Shown here: one piece after another, positions 9,353-20,448 of the stretch
Layout: each line of letters begins with the position of its first letter
Position numbering within the stretch: the stretch's first letter is position 1
Assembly (NCBI RefSeq): GCF_002940665.1
Contig: NZ_MIGY01000001.1
Location: 868,001-932,000 of the forward strand
DNA: 64,000 nucleotides
Origin: Xanthomonas arboricola
GTDB taxonomy: Bacteria; Pseudomonadota; Gammaproteobacteria; Xanthomonadales; Xanthomonadaceae
Reading direction: 5' to 3'
Notes under the pieces: model-generated
Seen by the model: the letters and a program-made list of their open reading frames with translations, nothing else
What the model was told of the DNA's origin: nothing
The model's database searches: none
Position numbers and translations under genes: made by a program

Positions 9353-9371
9353 CCTGTCGTCTTGAGCAAGG

Positions 9372-11561
9372 TCAGAACTTCCAGGACAGCGTCAGCTCCA
9401 CATCGCGCGGATCGCCGTAGATCAACTGGCTTTGATAGACGATGTTGGCGTAGTACTTGCGGTCGAACAGATTGCGCACGTTGAGCTGTGCCGACCATGC
9501 CTGGTTGATGTCGTAGCGCGCCATCGCGTTGGCCAGCACAACGCTGCCCTGGGTCAGCCGCTGCGTGCTGCCCTGTGGCCCGGACATCAATTCGTGGATG
9601 GCCGACTGCCAGCTCAGGCCACCGCCCACGCGCCATGGGCCGGTCTGCCAACTGGTGAACAGGGTGGCCTCGCGACGCGGGCTGGTCGGATTGACGTCGA
9701 CGCCGCTGGCATCGTTGGCATCGAATTGGGCGAAGCCGAATGCGATCCGCCACTGCTCGGACAGCTGCCCATCGAGCTGGAACTCCACGCCCTGGCTGAC
9801 CGTGCCCTTCGCCGCCAGGAAGGCCTGATTGGTGGTGCCGGGCACCAATTGTCCGGGGTCGTTGACCGCCAGGTTGTCCTGCTCGATACGGAACAACGCC
9901 AGCGCCGCGTTGAGCTGGCCACCGAGGTATTCGCCCTTGGCGCCGACCTCGTAGCTGTTGCCCTCCAGCGGGGCGAGATAGCGCCCGCTGCGGTCGCGAT
10001 TGTTTTGCGGCTTGAAGATGCCGGTGTAGCTGGCGTAGAGCGAATGGTGGTCGTCCACGTCCAGGATCAGGCCGGCGTACGGCGTGGTGCGGCCACGGCG
10101 CTCGTAGGTGTTGGCCGGCACCAGCTGATCGGTGTTTTTCCAGTCGGTGACGCGTGCGCCGACGATGGCCGTGAGCGCGTCGGTCAGGCTGAAACGGCCG
10201 GCAGCGTAGGCGGCCACCTGGCGCACATCGCGTTCTTCGCCCTTCACCAGCGGCGTCCATTGCGGCTGCGCCATGCTGCCGGTCCAGGCGTAGACGCTTT
10301 CGGCCGCCAGTACCTGCGGCGGCTGCGGCCCGTTGGACCAGCTGCGCACGTTGCGGTTCATCCAGGTGGCCCCGGCAACCAGTTCGTGGTTGCGGCCCCA
10401 CCAGGTCAGCGGCACGCTGAGGTAGGCATCCAGGCTGTTTTGCGCAGTGAGTGCGGGATAGCGCCCGCCAAAGTTGCTGGCAAGGCCCAGGCCGGTCTCG
10501 CGGTCCGGGTAATCGAGGTAGCCGAACAGCACCGACTTCCAATCGGCTTCGAACCGCTGATGCGAGTACTCCACGTGCAGCTGCGCACCGTTGTCGAAGC
10601 GATGGGTCAGGCCGGCGAATGCGTTGGTGGTGTCTGCCACGCCGCGCGCCCAGCGCGGCGTGAACGAATCCGAGCGTGCAAAATCGGTGCGGCTGCCGTC
10701 GCTGAAGTACGCCGGCACCCCGCCCCAGGTAGTGCCGCGGCCGTCGTTGCGCTGCTTGTTGACGCCGATGTAGCCGCGCGTGGCATCGCTGAAATCCGCA
10801 TCGACGATGCCGTAGAACAGCGACGATTGCTTGCTGTAGTAATCGCGGAACGACTGCTTGTCCTCGTAACTGGCAACCACCCGTCCACGCACGTTGCCGG
10901 CCGCGTTCAAGGGCGATTGCAGGTCGACGGTGCCGCGGTAGCGATCCCAACGCCCTGCCGACAGATCGACCCGACCGGTGAACACATCGCTGTCGGCATG
11001 TTTGCGCACCAGGTCGATCGACGCGGCCGGGCTGCCCGCCCCGGTGGTCAGGCCGTTGGCGCCGCGGATGATTTCCACCCGGTCGTAGATCGCCATGTTC
11101 TGCTGCACATCGCCGGTGTAGTCGGTGGGAATGCCGTCGATGCGGTAGTAGTCCACTTCGAAGCCGCGCGCGTTGATGTAAGTGCGCTCGGTGTCCCAGG
11201 TGGGCGAGTTGAAGCCGGCCACGGTGTCGGTGACGTCCTGCAGCGATTGCAGGTTGCGGTCGACGATCTGCTGTCGGGTCACCACCACCACCGACTGCGG
11301 CGTCTCGCGCAGCGACAGCTCCAGCTTGGTCGAACTGCGCGCGACATCGGCGGTGTAGGAGTCGCTGCCTTCGGTTGCGGCGCCGCGGTGCGCCTCGATC
11401 TGCAGGCGGTCCAGATCGACCGGATCGCGTGTGTTCGATTGCGCCGCAGCCGCCAACGGCCACGCGCAGGCCAGCGCCAGCAGGGAGTACGCCAGCGGCC
11501 GCTGCGGCGAACGGAGATCCGCATGCGTGAGCGCGCGCGCAGGGACGGTGCGATGGGACAT
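9372..11561 (-). CDS. TonB-dependent siderophore receptor (FhuE-like)
   Basis: A 729-residue outer-membrane receptor. A signal peptide ends at ALACAWPLAAAAQ. A TonB-box-like stretch (DLDRLQIEA) is followed by a plug domain with RETPQSVVVV, ARGFEVDYYRIDG and EIIRGANGL, and then a 22-strand-type barrel. It ends VELTLSWKF with a terminal Phe as usual for barrel insertion. The plug resembles ferric-coprogen/rhodotorulate and hydroxamate receptors. The ATG at 11561 has GAGG 8 bases upstream; the frame stays open to 11642. No convincing Fur box was found by eye upstream. No neighbouring siderophore genes. Confidence 0.9.
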   Translation of the reverse strand: MSHRTVPARALTHADLRSPQRPLAYSLLALACAWPLAAAAQSNTRDPVDLDRLQIEAHRGAATEGSDSYTADVARSSTKLELSLRETPQSVVVVTRQQIVDRNLQSLQDVTDTVAGFNSPTWDTERTYINARGFEVDYYRIDGIPTDYTGDVQQNMAIYDRVEIIRGANGLTTGAGSPAASIDLVRKHADSDVFTGRVDLSAGRWDRYRGTVDLQSPLNAAGNVRGRVVASYEDKQSFRDYYSKQSSLFYGIVDADFSDATRGYIGVNKQRNDGRGTTWGGVPAYFSDGSRTDFARSDSFTPRWARGVADTTNAFAGLTHRFDNGAQLHVEYSHQRFEADWKSVLFGYLDYPDRETGLGLASNFGGRYPALTAQNSLDAYLSVPLTWWGRNHELVAGATWMNRNVRSWSNGPQPPQVLAAESVYAWTGSMAQPQWTPLVKGEERDVRQVAAYAAGRFSLTDALTAIVGARVTDWKNTDQLVPANTYERRGRTTPYAGLILDVDDHHSLYASYTGIFKPQNNRDRSGRYLAPLEGNSYEVGAKGEYLGGQLNAALALFRIEQDNLAVNDPGQLVPGTTNQAFLAAKGTVSQGVEFQLDGQLSEQWRIAFGFAQFDANDASGVDVNPTSPRREATLFTSWQTGPWRVGGGLSWQSAIHELMSGPQGSTQRLTQGSVVLANAMARYDINQAWSAQLNVRNLFDRKYYANIVYQSQLIYGDPRDVELTLSWKF

Positions 11562-11850
11562 GGGGTCAGCCTCAAGAGCGAGTATGGCCGTCGATGACGG
11601 CGATTGAGGCTGGCGCCGGCAGCGCCGTCGGAAGGCGCGCACCGTTTGCTGGCTGGGGGCGCATGTTCGATCCGCGTTAAATCGCTGTCAATACATGCGC
11701 GGATCGACGTTGCGCCAAGCGCTGATCGCTGCGTGCAGTCCGATCAACGGAAAACGACGCGTCGCAGCGAAGCATTCCCACCGACAAGGACGATGGATCC
11801 GGCAACGCACGACCTGGTTCCACGCCGTCGGCCGCGCTGTGCGCAGGACC

Positions 11851-12627
11851 TCAGAGCGGACGCCGCCCCGCCAGGCCGCGCGCGCGCATTGCCTCCAGCA
11901 CGCCACGCAGGATGGTGAGGTTGTGGCCGTGCGCGGCGCCTTCGTGCAGCAGCACAATGGCGCCGGGATTCAGGTCGCGCACGATGCGGGCCACGGTGGC
12001 CTCCGGCTCGCAACGCACCCCGTCGAAACCGCGCGCGCTCCAGGCCACGCGGGTCAGCCCGTGCGCACGCAGCGGCGAAGCGACGAAGGGGTTGGTCATG
12101 CCCACCACCGAGCGGTACAGCCGCGGCGCCTGCCCGGTGATGGTGGCCAGCACGCGCTGTGCCTGGCCGATTTCCTGCGCCATGCGATGCGGTCCCAGCG
12201 CCCAGAACCAGGCCTGCGGATGGGTATGGCTGTGATTGCCGATGCTATGCCCGCGCCGCACCATCTCGCGCACCAGTTCAGGCCGCTGCTCGGCGCGTGC
12301 GCCGACCACGAAGAAGGTGGCCTTGGCATCGAAGGCGTCCAGCAGATCCAGCATCGCCGGGGTGTCGTCGGAGGGGCCATCGTCGATGGTCAGCCACACC
12401 TGCGGGGCGCGGCCCGGCAGACGCGCCAGCACCGGGCCATACAGGCGCGCGCGCGGCAGGAACACCGGCACCACGAACAAGGCATGCGACATCAGCAACG
12501 CAGGCACACCCCATACCCAGCCCAGATGCCACCACAGCAGCGCCACCGCTGCCTGCGACAGGGCCAGCAGGCCTATCCAGCGGTACGGGTGCGAGGGGAT
12601 GCGATACAGCGTTTGAAGCGTGGTCAT
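11851..12627 (-). CDS. polysaccharide deacetylase (NodB domain), membrane-anchored
   Basis: A 258-residue protein. Two hydrophobic segments at about residues 18-60 anchor it in the inner membrane, followed by a NodB carbohydrate-esterase-4 domain with TIDDGPSDDT (catalytic Asp and metal Asp) and GNHSHTHP (metal His pair). A late block, IVLLHEGAAHG, has the second catalytic histidine. Such enzymes remove N- or O-acetyl groups from cell-envelope or exogenous glycans. The target is unknown. Transcribed divergently from grxD with 60 bases between the starts. Confidence 0.87.
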   Translation of the reverse strand: MTTLQTLYRIPSHPYRWIGLLALSQAAVALLWWHLGWVWGVPALLMSHALFVVPVFLPRARLYGPVLARLPGRAPQVWLTIDDGPSDDTPAMLDLLDAFDAKATFFVVGARAEQRPELVREMVRRGHSIGNHSHTHPQAWFWALGPHRMAQEIGQAQRVLATITGQAPRLYRSVVGMTNPFVASPLRAHGLTRVAWSARGFDGVRCEPEATVARIVRDLNPGAIVLLHEGAAHGHNLTILRGVLEAMRARGLAGRRPL

Positions 12628-12687
12628 GCCGCATGATGCCATGCAGCGTAGAATGCCCGGACTCCACGATCTGACCGAAGCGCTGCC

Positions 12688-13614
12688 ATGTCCCTCGATC
12701 CCGCCCTGCGTTCCCGCATCGATACGCTGCTGCAATCCAGCCGCGTGGTGCTCTTCATGAAAGGCCAGCCCGGCATGCCGCAGTGCGGCTTTTCGGCCAA
12801 GGCGGTCGGCGTGCTGGACGGTCTTGGCATCGACTATGCCCACGTCAACGTGCTCGCCGACCAGGAGATCCGCGAGGGCATCAAGGCCTACGGCGACTGG
12901 CCGACCATTCCCCAGCTGTATGTGGACGGCGAGTTGATCGGCGGCAGCGACATCATCGTGCAGATGGCAGACAGCGGCGAATTGAGCAGCATGCTCGGCC
13001 TGCAGGCGCCAGACCGGACTCCGCCCAGGATCACCATCACCCCGGCCGCGGTCGAGATGCTCAAGGGCGCGCTGGCCGATGCGCCGGATGCCTCGCTGAC
13101 GCTGGCCATCGATGCCGACTTCCAGCCGAACTTCCAGCTGGCACCGACCAACCCGAACGCCATCGCGGCCGAGTCCAACGGCCTGCGCGTGCAGTTCGAT
13201 CTGGCCAGCGCCCGCCGCGCCGACGGCATCACCATCGACTGGGTGGACGACATCCGCGGCCGGGGCCTGGCCATCGACAACCCCAACGCGCCCAAGCCGG
13301 TACAGGAGTTGTCGGTGCGCGATGCCGACGACCGCCTCAAGGCCGGTACGCTGACCCTGGTGGACGTGCGCCCGGCCGACGAACGTGCCCTGGCCAGCGT
13401 TGCCGCGCCGTTCCGTACGCTGGATGCGCATGAGCGCGCCGCCATCGAGCAGTTGCCCAAGGACACCCCGCTGGCGTTCCTGTGCCACCGTGGCGGGCGC
13501 AGCCTGCAGGCGGCCGAGCACTTCCGCAGCCTGGGTTTCAGCAACGTCCACAACGTCACCGGCGGCATCGACGCATGGTCGGACGAGGTGGACAACTGCG
13601 TAGCCAAGTACTGA
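12688..13614 (+). CDS. grxD: monothiol glutaredoxin fused to IscA-like and rhodanese domains
   Basis: A 308-residue three-domain protein. Residues 1-105 are a Grx4-type glutaredoxin with the CGFS active site (33-36), a family that carries and hands on [2Fe-2S] clusters. Residues about 112-202 match the IscA/HesB fold (ITITPAAVEML, GRGLAIDNPN), but all three ligand cysteines are absent. Residues 205-308 are a rhodanese with active-site loop CHRGGRS (Cys266). The whole suggests a cytosolic iron-sulfur or sulfur-relay factor. An intrinsic terminator follows at 13753. Confidence 0.9.
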   Translation: MSLDPALRSRIDTLLQSSRVVLFMKGQPGMPQCGFSAKAVGVLDGLGIDYAHVNVLADQEIREGIKAYGDWPTIPQLYVDGELIGGSDIIVQMADSGELSSMLGLQAPDRTPPRITITPAAVEMLKGALADAPDASLTLAIDADFQPNFQLAPTNPNAIAAESNGLRVQFDLASARRADGITIDWVDDIRGRGLAIDNPNAPKPVQELSVRDADDRLKAGTLTLVDVRPADERALASVAAPFRTLDAHERAAIEQLPKDTPLAFLCHRGGRSLQAAEHFRSLGFSNVHNVTGGIDAWSDEVDNCVAKY

Positions 13615-13752
13615 GCAAGACAGGCGGTGCGGCCGGTATCGGATCTATCTCCGGCGCGCAGGCACTGCGGTTCCTGCGCGCCATCGGCACAGACAACGGT
13701 CCGCTGGAGCCACCCGTCAGGTTTCAAGCCGCGTTTGCTACATTGCACACCC

Positions 13753-13784
13753 GAAACGGGCGCTCCACGGAGCGTCCGTTTCTT
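13753..13784 (+). terminator. intrinsic terminator-like hairpin after grxD
   Basis: 12-base arms (13753-13764 and 13771-13782, one mismatch) with a 6-base loop, followed by T-rich TTCTTC. Well placed to end the grxD transcript before the next gene at 13817. Confidence 0.6.
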
Positions 13785-13816
13785 CATGGATCGACACGCA
13801 CAAGGACTTCGCTGCA

Positions 13817-14686
13817 ATGCACACTCACCTGCTCTGTCTTGCACTGGCCGCGCTGTTGCCGCTGGCCGCACAGGCTGCCGAACCTGCACGTGCGGTCATG
13901 CTGGTACAGACCTACGACAGCCAGCCGACCGAAGACCCGCTGGAATACATTCCGGTGTGGCTGGGCAGCGGCGTAGCGAAGGAGTCCAGCATGCCCAGGT
14001 CGCTGCTGAGCCAACCGCTGCAGGTCTTCAATGCGGGCGTGCCCACCGGCACCGTGCGGCTTGCGTCGCTGAGCGTCGACGACAACAGCATGTGCGGCGG
14101 CACGGCAAAACTGCGTTTGAAGGGCACGAGCACGCTGTCCAGTTCGCCGCTGCTATCGACGGTGGATCTCAATCCCGGCAAGCGCTTTGCAAGCCGTGAC
14201 GCCACAGCTGCCGAACAGGCCGAGCTGTTGCGACAGGTCGGCGAAACCGCGCAGCTGCGCAAGCGCGTCAAGCCTGCGGCGCTGGCCCAGGCATTGACGG
14301 CATTCACGGCCGATCGTGCGCGGGATCTGGCGGCGCTGCAGATCTTTACCGATACCCGGCAGCCGCAGCGCCGTGTGGCCGTGCTGACCTCCAATCACCC
14401 GACCAGCACCGGCAACCCGGACAACCCGACCGGCGTCCTCGTCGTGCTTGCCATCCTCGAACACGACGGCAGCCGCTGGCAGTTCCGCAAGGGCAGCGCG
14501 GCCAGCGGCTGTGACGATTGCGAAGACCTGCCTTTGCGCACGCATCTGCTGCAGTTCGGTGATATCGACGGCAACGGCACACTCGACTTCGTGCTGTCGG
14601 AAAGCGGCTACGAGAGCTACGGCTTCTATCTGCTGCTCGGCGAGGGCGCGAACTGGCGCTCGGAAGGCTTGATGGGCGGCTGTTGA
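13817..14686 (+). CDS. exported protein of unknown function with FG-GAP-like C terminus
   Basis: A 289-residue protein with a clear signal peptide (cleavage near AAQAAEP, residue 21). AAGGA lies 9 bases before the ATG. Near the C terminus, GDIDGNGTLDFVL resembles a calcium-binding FG-GAP/VCBS-type loop. The rest matches no family I recognise. No operon partner: 202 bases separate it from grxD and the next gene converges. Probably periplasmic. Confidence 0.65.
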   Translation: MHTHLLCLALAALLPLAAQAAEPARAVMLVQTYDSQPTEDPLEYIPVWLGSGVAKESSMPRSLLSQPLQVFNAGVPTGTVRLASLSVDDNSMCGGTAKLRLKGTSTLSSSPLLSTVDLNPGKRFASRDATAAEQAELLRQVGETAQLRKRVKPAALAQALTAFTADRARDLAALQIFTDTRQPQRRVAVLTSNHPTSTGNPDNPTGVLVVLAILEHDGSRWQFRKGSAASGCDDCEDLPLRTHLLQFGDIDGNGTLDFVLSESGYESYGFYLLLGEGANWRSEGLMGGC

Positions 14687-14982
14687 TCGGTCGCAGCGCG
14701 ATGGCCGATGCGCGCATCGGTATCGGCGTTGCGTTGCACCACGGGCGGGATCCAGAACAGCGCGGCTCGTCGCCGCGCAAGCGATCCACACATCGCCGGT
14801 GCGGGGCCATTGATGCAGTTGCGCACCTGCATGATGTCGATCAACGCTCGACGTCATGCGCATGTGCATCATCTACCGATCGCATCGATCGTCCCACGCG
14901 ATGCGCATGCCCAACGCAAGTAGGCGGTGCGGGAAAGCCGTCGCGGCACGCAACCGCGGCAGGCCACAACCGCTGCCATCCC

Positions 14983-15543
14983 TCAGCCGGTAAATCCACC
15001 GTCATCGAGAAACTGCCGTTCTTCCACGGTGGTCTCGCGCCCCAGTACCGCATTGCGATGCGGGAAGCGACCGAAGCGCTGGATGATCTGCTGATGCTCC
15101 ACTGCCCAGCGCGTGGTTTCTGCATCGTCCAACGCGGTGATCAGCTGCACCGAACGTCCCTGCTCCTGCAGATCTTCGGCATGCTCCAACGGCAGATAGA
15201 AAAACAGCCGCAACTGCGCGGAGACCTGTTGGTCGAAACCGCTGGCAAGCGCCTGCTTGGCGTAGGCCAGCGCCAGGCCATCGGTGGCGTAGGCATGCGC
15301 GCTGCCGCGGAACGCGTTGCGCGGGAACTGGTCGAGCAAGATCAGCAAGGCCAGTGCATCTTCGGCACGTTCCATCCAGTGCGCATACTCGCCGCGCGCC
15401 GCTGCGAAGTGCTGCTCGCTGAAATGCTGGCGGAAGTTGGCATCGAAGGCATCGTTGTGCGTGAACCAGCGTGCCGAGCCGGCCAGTTCCCAGAAAGCCA
15501 GCACCACATCGGCCTGTTTGTTGCGTTCTGATTTGACGATCAT
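14983..15543 (-). CDS. DUF924 family protein
   Basis: A 186-residue all-helical protein typical of DUF924: FWELAGSARWF near the N terminus, LILLDQFPRNAFRG in the middle, and FFYLPLEHAEDL then HRNAVLGRE toward the C terminus. The family has a TPR-like helical fold and no established activity. The ATG at 15543 has GGGGA 7 bases upstream; the frame is open further back without support. Divergent from the amidohydrolase operon. The 296 bases to the previous gene hold nothing recognisable. Confidence 0.85.
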   Translation of the reverse strand: MIVKSERNKQADVVLAFWELAGSARWFTHNDAFDANFRQHFSEQHFAAARGEYAHWMERAEDALALLILLDQFPRNAFRGSAHAYATDGLALAYAKQALASGFDQQVSAQLRLFFYLPLEHAEDLQEQGRSVQLITALDDAETTRWAVEHQQIIQRFGRFPHRNAVLGRETTVEERQFLDDGGFTG

Positions 15544-15683
15544 CGACGTGTCCCCTGACGAATGCGGCACAGCATGCACCGGCCCATGTGATGAGCCCGC
15601 CGCCGCCGGCGCTGCAGCACTTGGCAAGCACGCCGCCGGCCGCTAGGTTTGCGGCTGACGTTTTCGTTGCACCGGGGAAATCC

Positions 15684-17080
<1,397 letters not shown>

Positions 17081-17084
<4 letters not shown>

Positions 17085-18361
17085 GCCGCGCAATCTTCGT
17101 TGGCCCGCGTCTACGCGCGATCTCTGCTGTGGTCCTGGCAGTGCTTGCATTGCCCGCAGTCGGCCAGCAGGTGCTGATCCGTGGCGCGACCGTGCATACC
17201 GCCACCGCACAAGGCACGCTGCGCAATACCGATGTGCTGGTGCAGGGTGGCGTGATCCGCGCGATCGGCAGCAACCTGGCCGTGCCGGCCGATGGCCGCG
17301 TGGTCGAGGCCGGGGGCCGCCCGCTGACGCCGGCCCTGTTCGGCGGCATCACCGAGATCGGCATCGAAGAAGTCTCCGGCGAAGACAGCACCGTGGACAG
17401 CGGCGTCAAACTCAGCGACCAGCCGATGCGTCCGGAATTCGACGTCACCCTGGCCTACAACCCCGATTCGGTGCTGGTGCCGGTGGCGCGCGTGGAAGGC
17501 ATCGGCTTCACCGCGTTGGGCGCGACCACCAGCGGTGCCTTCATCGCCGGACAAGGTGGCGTGGTGCGGCTGGACGGCAGCCCGGACCCGGTTGGCCCGC
17601 ATGCCCTGTTCATCCGCATCGGCGCGGCGGCGTCCGATCTCACCGGCAGCTCGCGCGCCGCGCAATGGATGCTGCTCGACCAACTGGTGGCCGAGGCACG
17701 CGGACGCGTGCCGGCCGACTCGCCGCATGCGCTGCTGACCCCGGTCGGCCGCAACGTGCTGGCCAAATATCTGGCCGGGCAGGGCCGCATCGTGGTGCAG
17801 GTGGAGCGCGCCGCAGACATCCGCCAGTTGTTGCGTTGGGCGCAGCGCGAAAAGGTGCGCATCGCCATTGCCGGTGGCGCGGAGGCCTGGAAGCTCGCGC
17901 CGCAACTGGCGCAGGCCAGGGTGCCGGTGCTGGTGGACGCGCTGGCGGATCTGCCGTCCACCTTCGACCAGATCGGTGCGACGCTGGAAAATGCGGCACG
18001 TCTGCGTGCGGCCGGCGTGGAAGTCAGCTTTGCCCAGAGCGGGGATGCCTCGCATAACGCGCGCAAGCAGCGCCAGCTGGCCGGCAACGCGGTCGCCAAT
18101 GGATTGCCGTGGGAAGCCGGCCTGGCCGGCCTGACCCGGGTGCCGGCAGAGATCTTCGGCGTGGGCGATCGCATCGGCAGCATTGCAGTCGGCAAGCAGG
18201 CCGACCTGGTGCTGTGGGAAGGCGACCCGCTGGATGTCGCCCACTACGCCGAGCAGGTGTGGCTGGGCGGCCGCGACATGCCGATGCGCTCGCGCCAGAC
18301 CGAGCTGCGCGAGCGTTACATGCAACCGGCCGGCGCGTTGCCGCGGGCCTATCTGAAGTGA
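17081..18361 (+). CDS. secreted amidohydrolase-like protein lacking metal ligands
   Basis: A 426-residue protein with signal peptide (cleavage near AVGQQ), homologous to its upstream neighbour along the whole length. Where the neighbour has GIIDVHSHLG this has ALFGGITEIG. Where it has VHIHCY this has VVQVER, and where it has VHSDSE this has FAQSGD. The metal-binding histidines are therefore gone, although the composite domain (GSIAVGKQADLVLWEG) is intact. It is translationally coupled (ATGA) to the catalytic gene, so a non-catalytic partner subunit is the natural inference. Confidence 0.8.
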
Positions 18362-18392
18362 TCGGGGCGGCGGGCGCGCGCGTGCCAGCGCA

Positions 18393-18809
18393 ATGACACG
18401 CATGGCGTTGGGCGTACGCAGCGTCTACCTGCTGACCGCACTCGCCGTGTTTGTCATCGAAGTGGCGATCGGTGCTGGCACACTCGGCGGGCCCTGGGTG
18501 CGCGGCAGCCTGGGCGATATGCTAGCGGTGATCCTGGTGTATTGCGGGTTGCGCGGCGTGTTTGCGTTATCGCGACGCTGGGCGTGCGTGCTGGCGGTCG
18601 CGACCGGGTGCCTGATCGAAGGCCTGCAGGCGCTGCATCTGGCCGACCGGCTCGGGCTGCGCCCCGGCAGCGCGGCCTACATCGCGCTCGGCAACACCGC
18701 CACCCTGCACGATCTGCTGATGTATCTGGTCGGCGGCGGCGTGGCGTACATCGGTGATGTGGCGTCATGCCGTGTCGCTGCGTCTTCCCGGCGGCAAACG
18801 CCGCATTGA
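18393..18809 (+). CDS. DUF2809 family membrane protein
   Basis: A 138-residue protein with about four hydrophobic segments. The C-terminal half has the family block LGNTATLHDLLMYLVGG. Function unknown. It starts 31 bases after the amidohydrolase pair on the same strand and may share its transcript. ATG at 18402 is an alternative start. No strong ribosome binding site at either. Confidence 0.75.
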   Translation: MTRMALGVRSVYLLTALAVFVIEVAIGAGTLGGPWVRGSLGDMLAVILVYCGLRGVFALSRRWACVLAVATGCLIEGLQALHLADRLGLRPGSAAYIALGNTATLHDLLMYLVGGGVAYIGDVASCRVAASSRRQTPH

Positions 18810-18926
18810 TGCACTCCTTCGGGCCTACCGCATGTTTTCCGTCTGCTCATCGGCACTGATCGACAGCGTTGGCGCCCTGTCTGGGCAATGGCAGCAATGG
18901 CGTGCCCGCGCCCACCCTGCATCGCA

Positions 18927-19280
18927 GTGACTTCGCTGTTTCAAGGAAGCGGCTTGCGCTCGATCGATCGGGTCGTGTTGCGCCAGGCGCCGGCCAATCT
19001 GCTGCGCGGGCTTGAGGCGGTCGGCGGGCGGCTGATCCTGACCGCCGATGCGCTGCACTTCCAGCCGCATCCCTACAACCTGCAGACCCGGTCGCTGACC
19101 GTGCACCTGACCCAGGTCGCGACCGTGCAACCACGCTGGACGCGCCTGTTCGGCCTGCTGCCGGTGGCGCCGACATCGCTGGCGGTGCAGTTGCACCAGG
19201 GCGGCGAACACCGGTTCGTGATCGGCAAACGCGACCAGTGGATGGCCGCCATCGCCTCGGCGCGCGATGCGCTGCGCTGA
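18927..19280 (+). CDS. GRAM/PH-like domain protein
   Basis: About 117 residues from a GTG at 18927; an ATG at 18888 would give 130. The core GGRLILTADALHFQPH, a basic middle with LTQVATVQP, and RFVIGKRDQWMAAI near the end look like a small GRAM or PH-type beta barrel, which in bacteria often pairs with membrane proteins. No signal peptide and no good ribosome binding site, so the exact start is uncertain. It follows DUF2809 by about 120 bases. Confidence 0.55.
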   Translation: MTSLFQGSGLRSIDRVVLRQAPANLLRGLEAVGGRLILTADALHFQPHPYNLQTRSLTVHLTQVATVQPRWTRLFGLLPVAPTSLAVQLHQGGEHRFVIGKRDQWMAAIASARDALR

Positions 19281-19632
19281 TGCTGCCCCGACACCCGCAG
19301 TCGCGCTGATCGATAAGACCGCAGTGCCCGACTGGCGCATCGCAATGCCCTGACTGCTTTCCGGATACCTCCGCAGCGCAGACGAAGCGTGCCCTGCGCT
19401 GTGTTTCAGAATCGCCTCACGCGCATGGCAGAAGTCATGGCGGTGGTGAATGCTCAAGCAGGCGATCTTGCACACCTGATGCGGAACGTAGCCGTCGGTG
19501 GCTGGCGTCGTCGTGCGATCTTCGACGATTGTCGGCCATCGCAGGCGAAGCGGTACCGGCGTGCGTCGTGCTGCACGCCGGTCTCCGATGCCAACCGCGC
19601 ACGCTCAGCCATGCGGCCGATTGGCGCTGCGC
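19281..19632. other. spacer with no recognisable feature
   Basis: 352 bases between two convergent genes. Open frames here lack start signals and resemble no protein I know. No clear terminator was found. Confidence 0.5.
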
Positions 19633-20448
19633 TTACTGCGCGTCCAACGTCGCGCTCACCTTGGCCCAGCCGTTGCCGCGTACCACTTCGAAACCGGCTT
19701 CGGCTGCATGCAGATACATGCTGTTGTTGTAGCGCCCATCCTTGGATCGGTTGGTCTGCAACCAGTTGAGGAAGGGCTTGGCGTCCACGTTCAGGCTGCC
19801 GCTGGTCTTGAGCGTGGCCTGCCCGGCAGTGCCGGTCGGGATGAAGGTGTAGACGTAGTAGCCGGCACCGGAGTTGAAGCCCTCCCACAGGTCGAAGGTG
19901 CGCCCGCCTGCGGTGATCACCTTGCTGGCAGTCAGTGTGCCGATCGGCCAGGAGTTGTGGTCGCCCCAGATCATGACTTCCAGCTGCGGGTTGCCCTTGG
20001 CGGTATCCCAGCGGAAGAAGATGTCATAGGCAAAATCGCCCGCGAGATTGGTTCCGCCCGCGCTGTAGGTGAACTTGAGCGGGATTTTGCTCAAGGAGGA
20101 AATCTGCCGCGGAAACAGCGTATCGCTGGTCGGGTTCCAGTCGTAGTGCCAGCCGCGCACGATCGCCGGATAGCCGTAGAGGTTGTAGTCGGCGAAGTTG
20201 AAGGTGACGGTCAGCTCGGGGGTGCTGCCGGTGCCGAACGTGCCCTGGATGATGTTGTTGGGATCGTTGAAATTATTGACCCACGCATAGTGGTTGCCGA
20301 AGACCTTGTAGGGACCGGCCAGCGCCGCTGGCGCCAGCGCGACCAGACCCACGGCCAGTGCAGCCTTCCACCAGCGCGATGCGGGCCGCCGTGTCGGCGG
20401 CGCCGGTGTGCCGGTCTGGGTGAGGGTGCGGGATTGGCTGTTTTGCAT
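19633..20448 (-). CDS. secreted glycoside hydrolase family 12 endoglucanase
   Basis: A 271-residue protein with a long N-terminal region and signal sequence ending at APAALAG (about residue 45). GH12 hallmarks: an early NHYAWVNNF aromatic segment, the nucleophile block QLEVMIWGDHNSWP (Glu in EVMIW) and the acid/base block HAAEAGFEVV near the C terminus. GH12 enzymes cut beta-1,4-glucans or xyloglucan of plant cell walls. It is a plausible type II secretion client. GGAGAGAG precedes the start. Monocistronic. Confidence 0.88.
   Translation of the reverse strand: MQNSQSRTLTQTGTPAPPTRRPASRWWKAALAVGLVALAPAALAGPYKVFGNHYAWVNNFNDPNNIIQGTFGTGSTPELTVTFNFADYNLYGYPAIVRGWHYDWNPTSDTLFPRQISSLSKIPLKFTYSAGGTNLAGDFAYDIFFRWDTAKGNPQLEVMIWGDHNSWPIGTLTASKVITAGGRTFDLWEGFNSGAGYYVYTFIPTGTAGQATLKTSGSLNVDAKPFLNWLQTNRSKDGRYNNSMYLHAAEAGFEVVRGNGWAKVSATLDAQ

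Larger units (their letters stand above)
8725..9371. other. non-coding spacer filled with palindromes and a direct repeat
   Basis: No gene is supported in these 647 bases. The spacer holds a 167-bp direct repeat (8751-8917 and 9146-9312) and three strong palindromes, described separately. Short open frames in it are produced by the repeats and lack ribosome binding sites. Confidence 0.7.

Noticed and set aside
9307-11597. Long open frames of about 720 codons on both strands over the TonB receptor
   Set aside because: They are out-of-frame shadows of a GC-rich gene; their translations are Arg/Ala/Gly-rich with no domain, and the receptor frame has full homology.
11562-11850. Fur box upstream of the siderophore receptor
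   Set aside because: No 19-base inverted A/T-rich match could be found by eye in this spacer.
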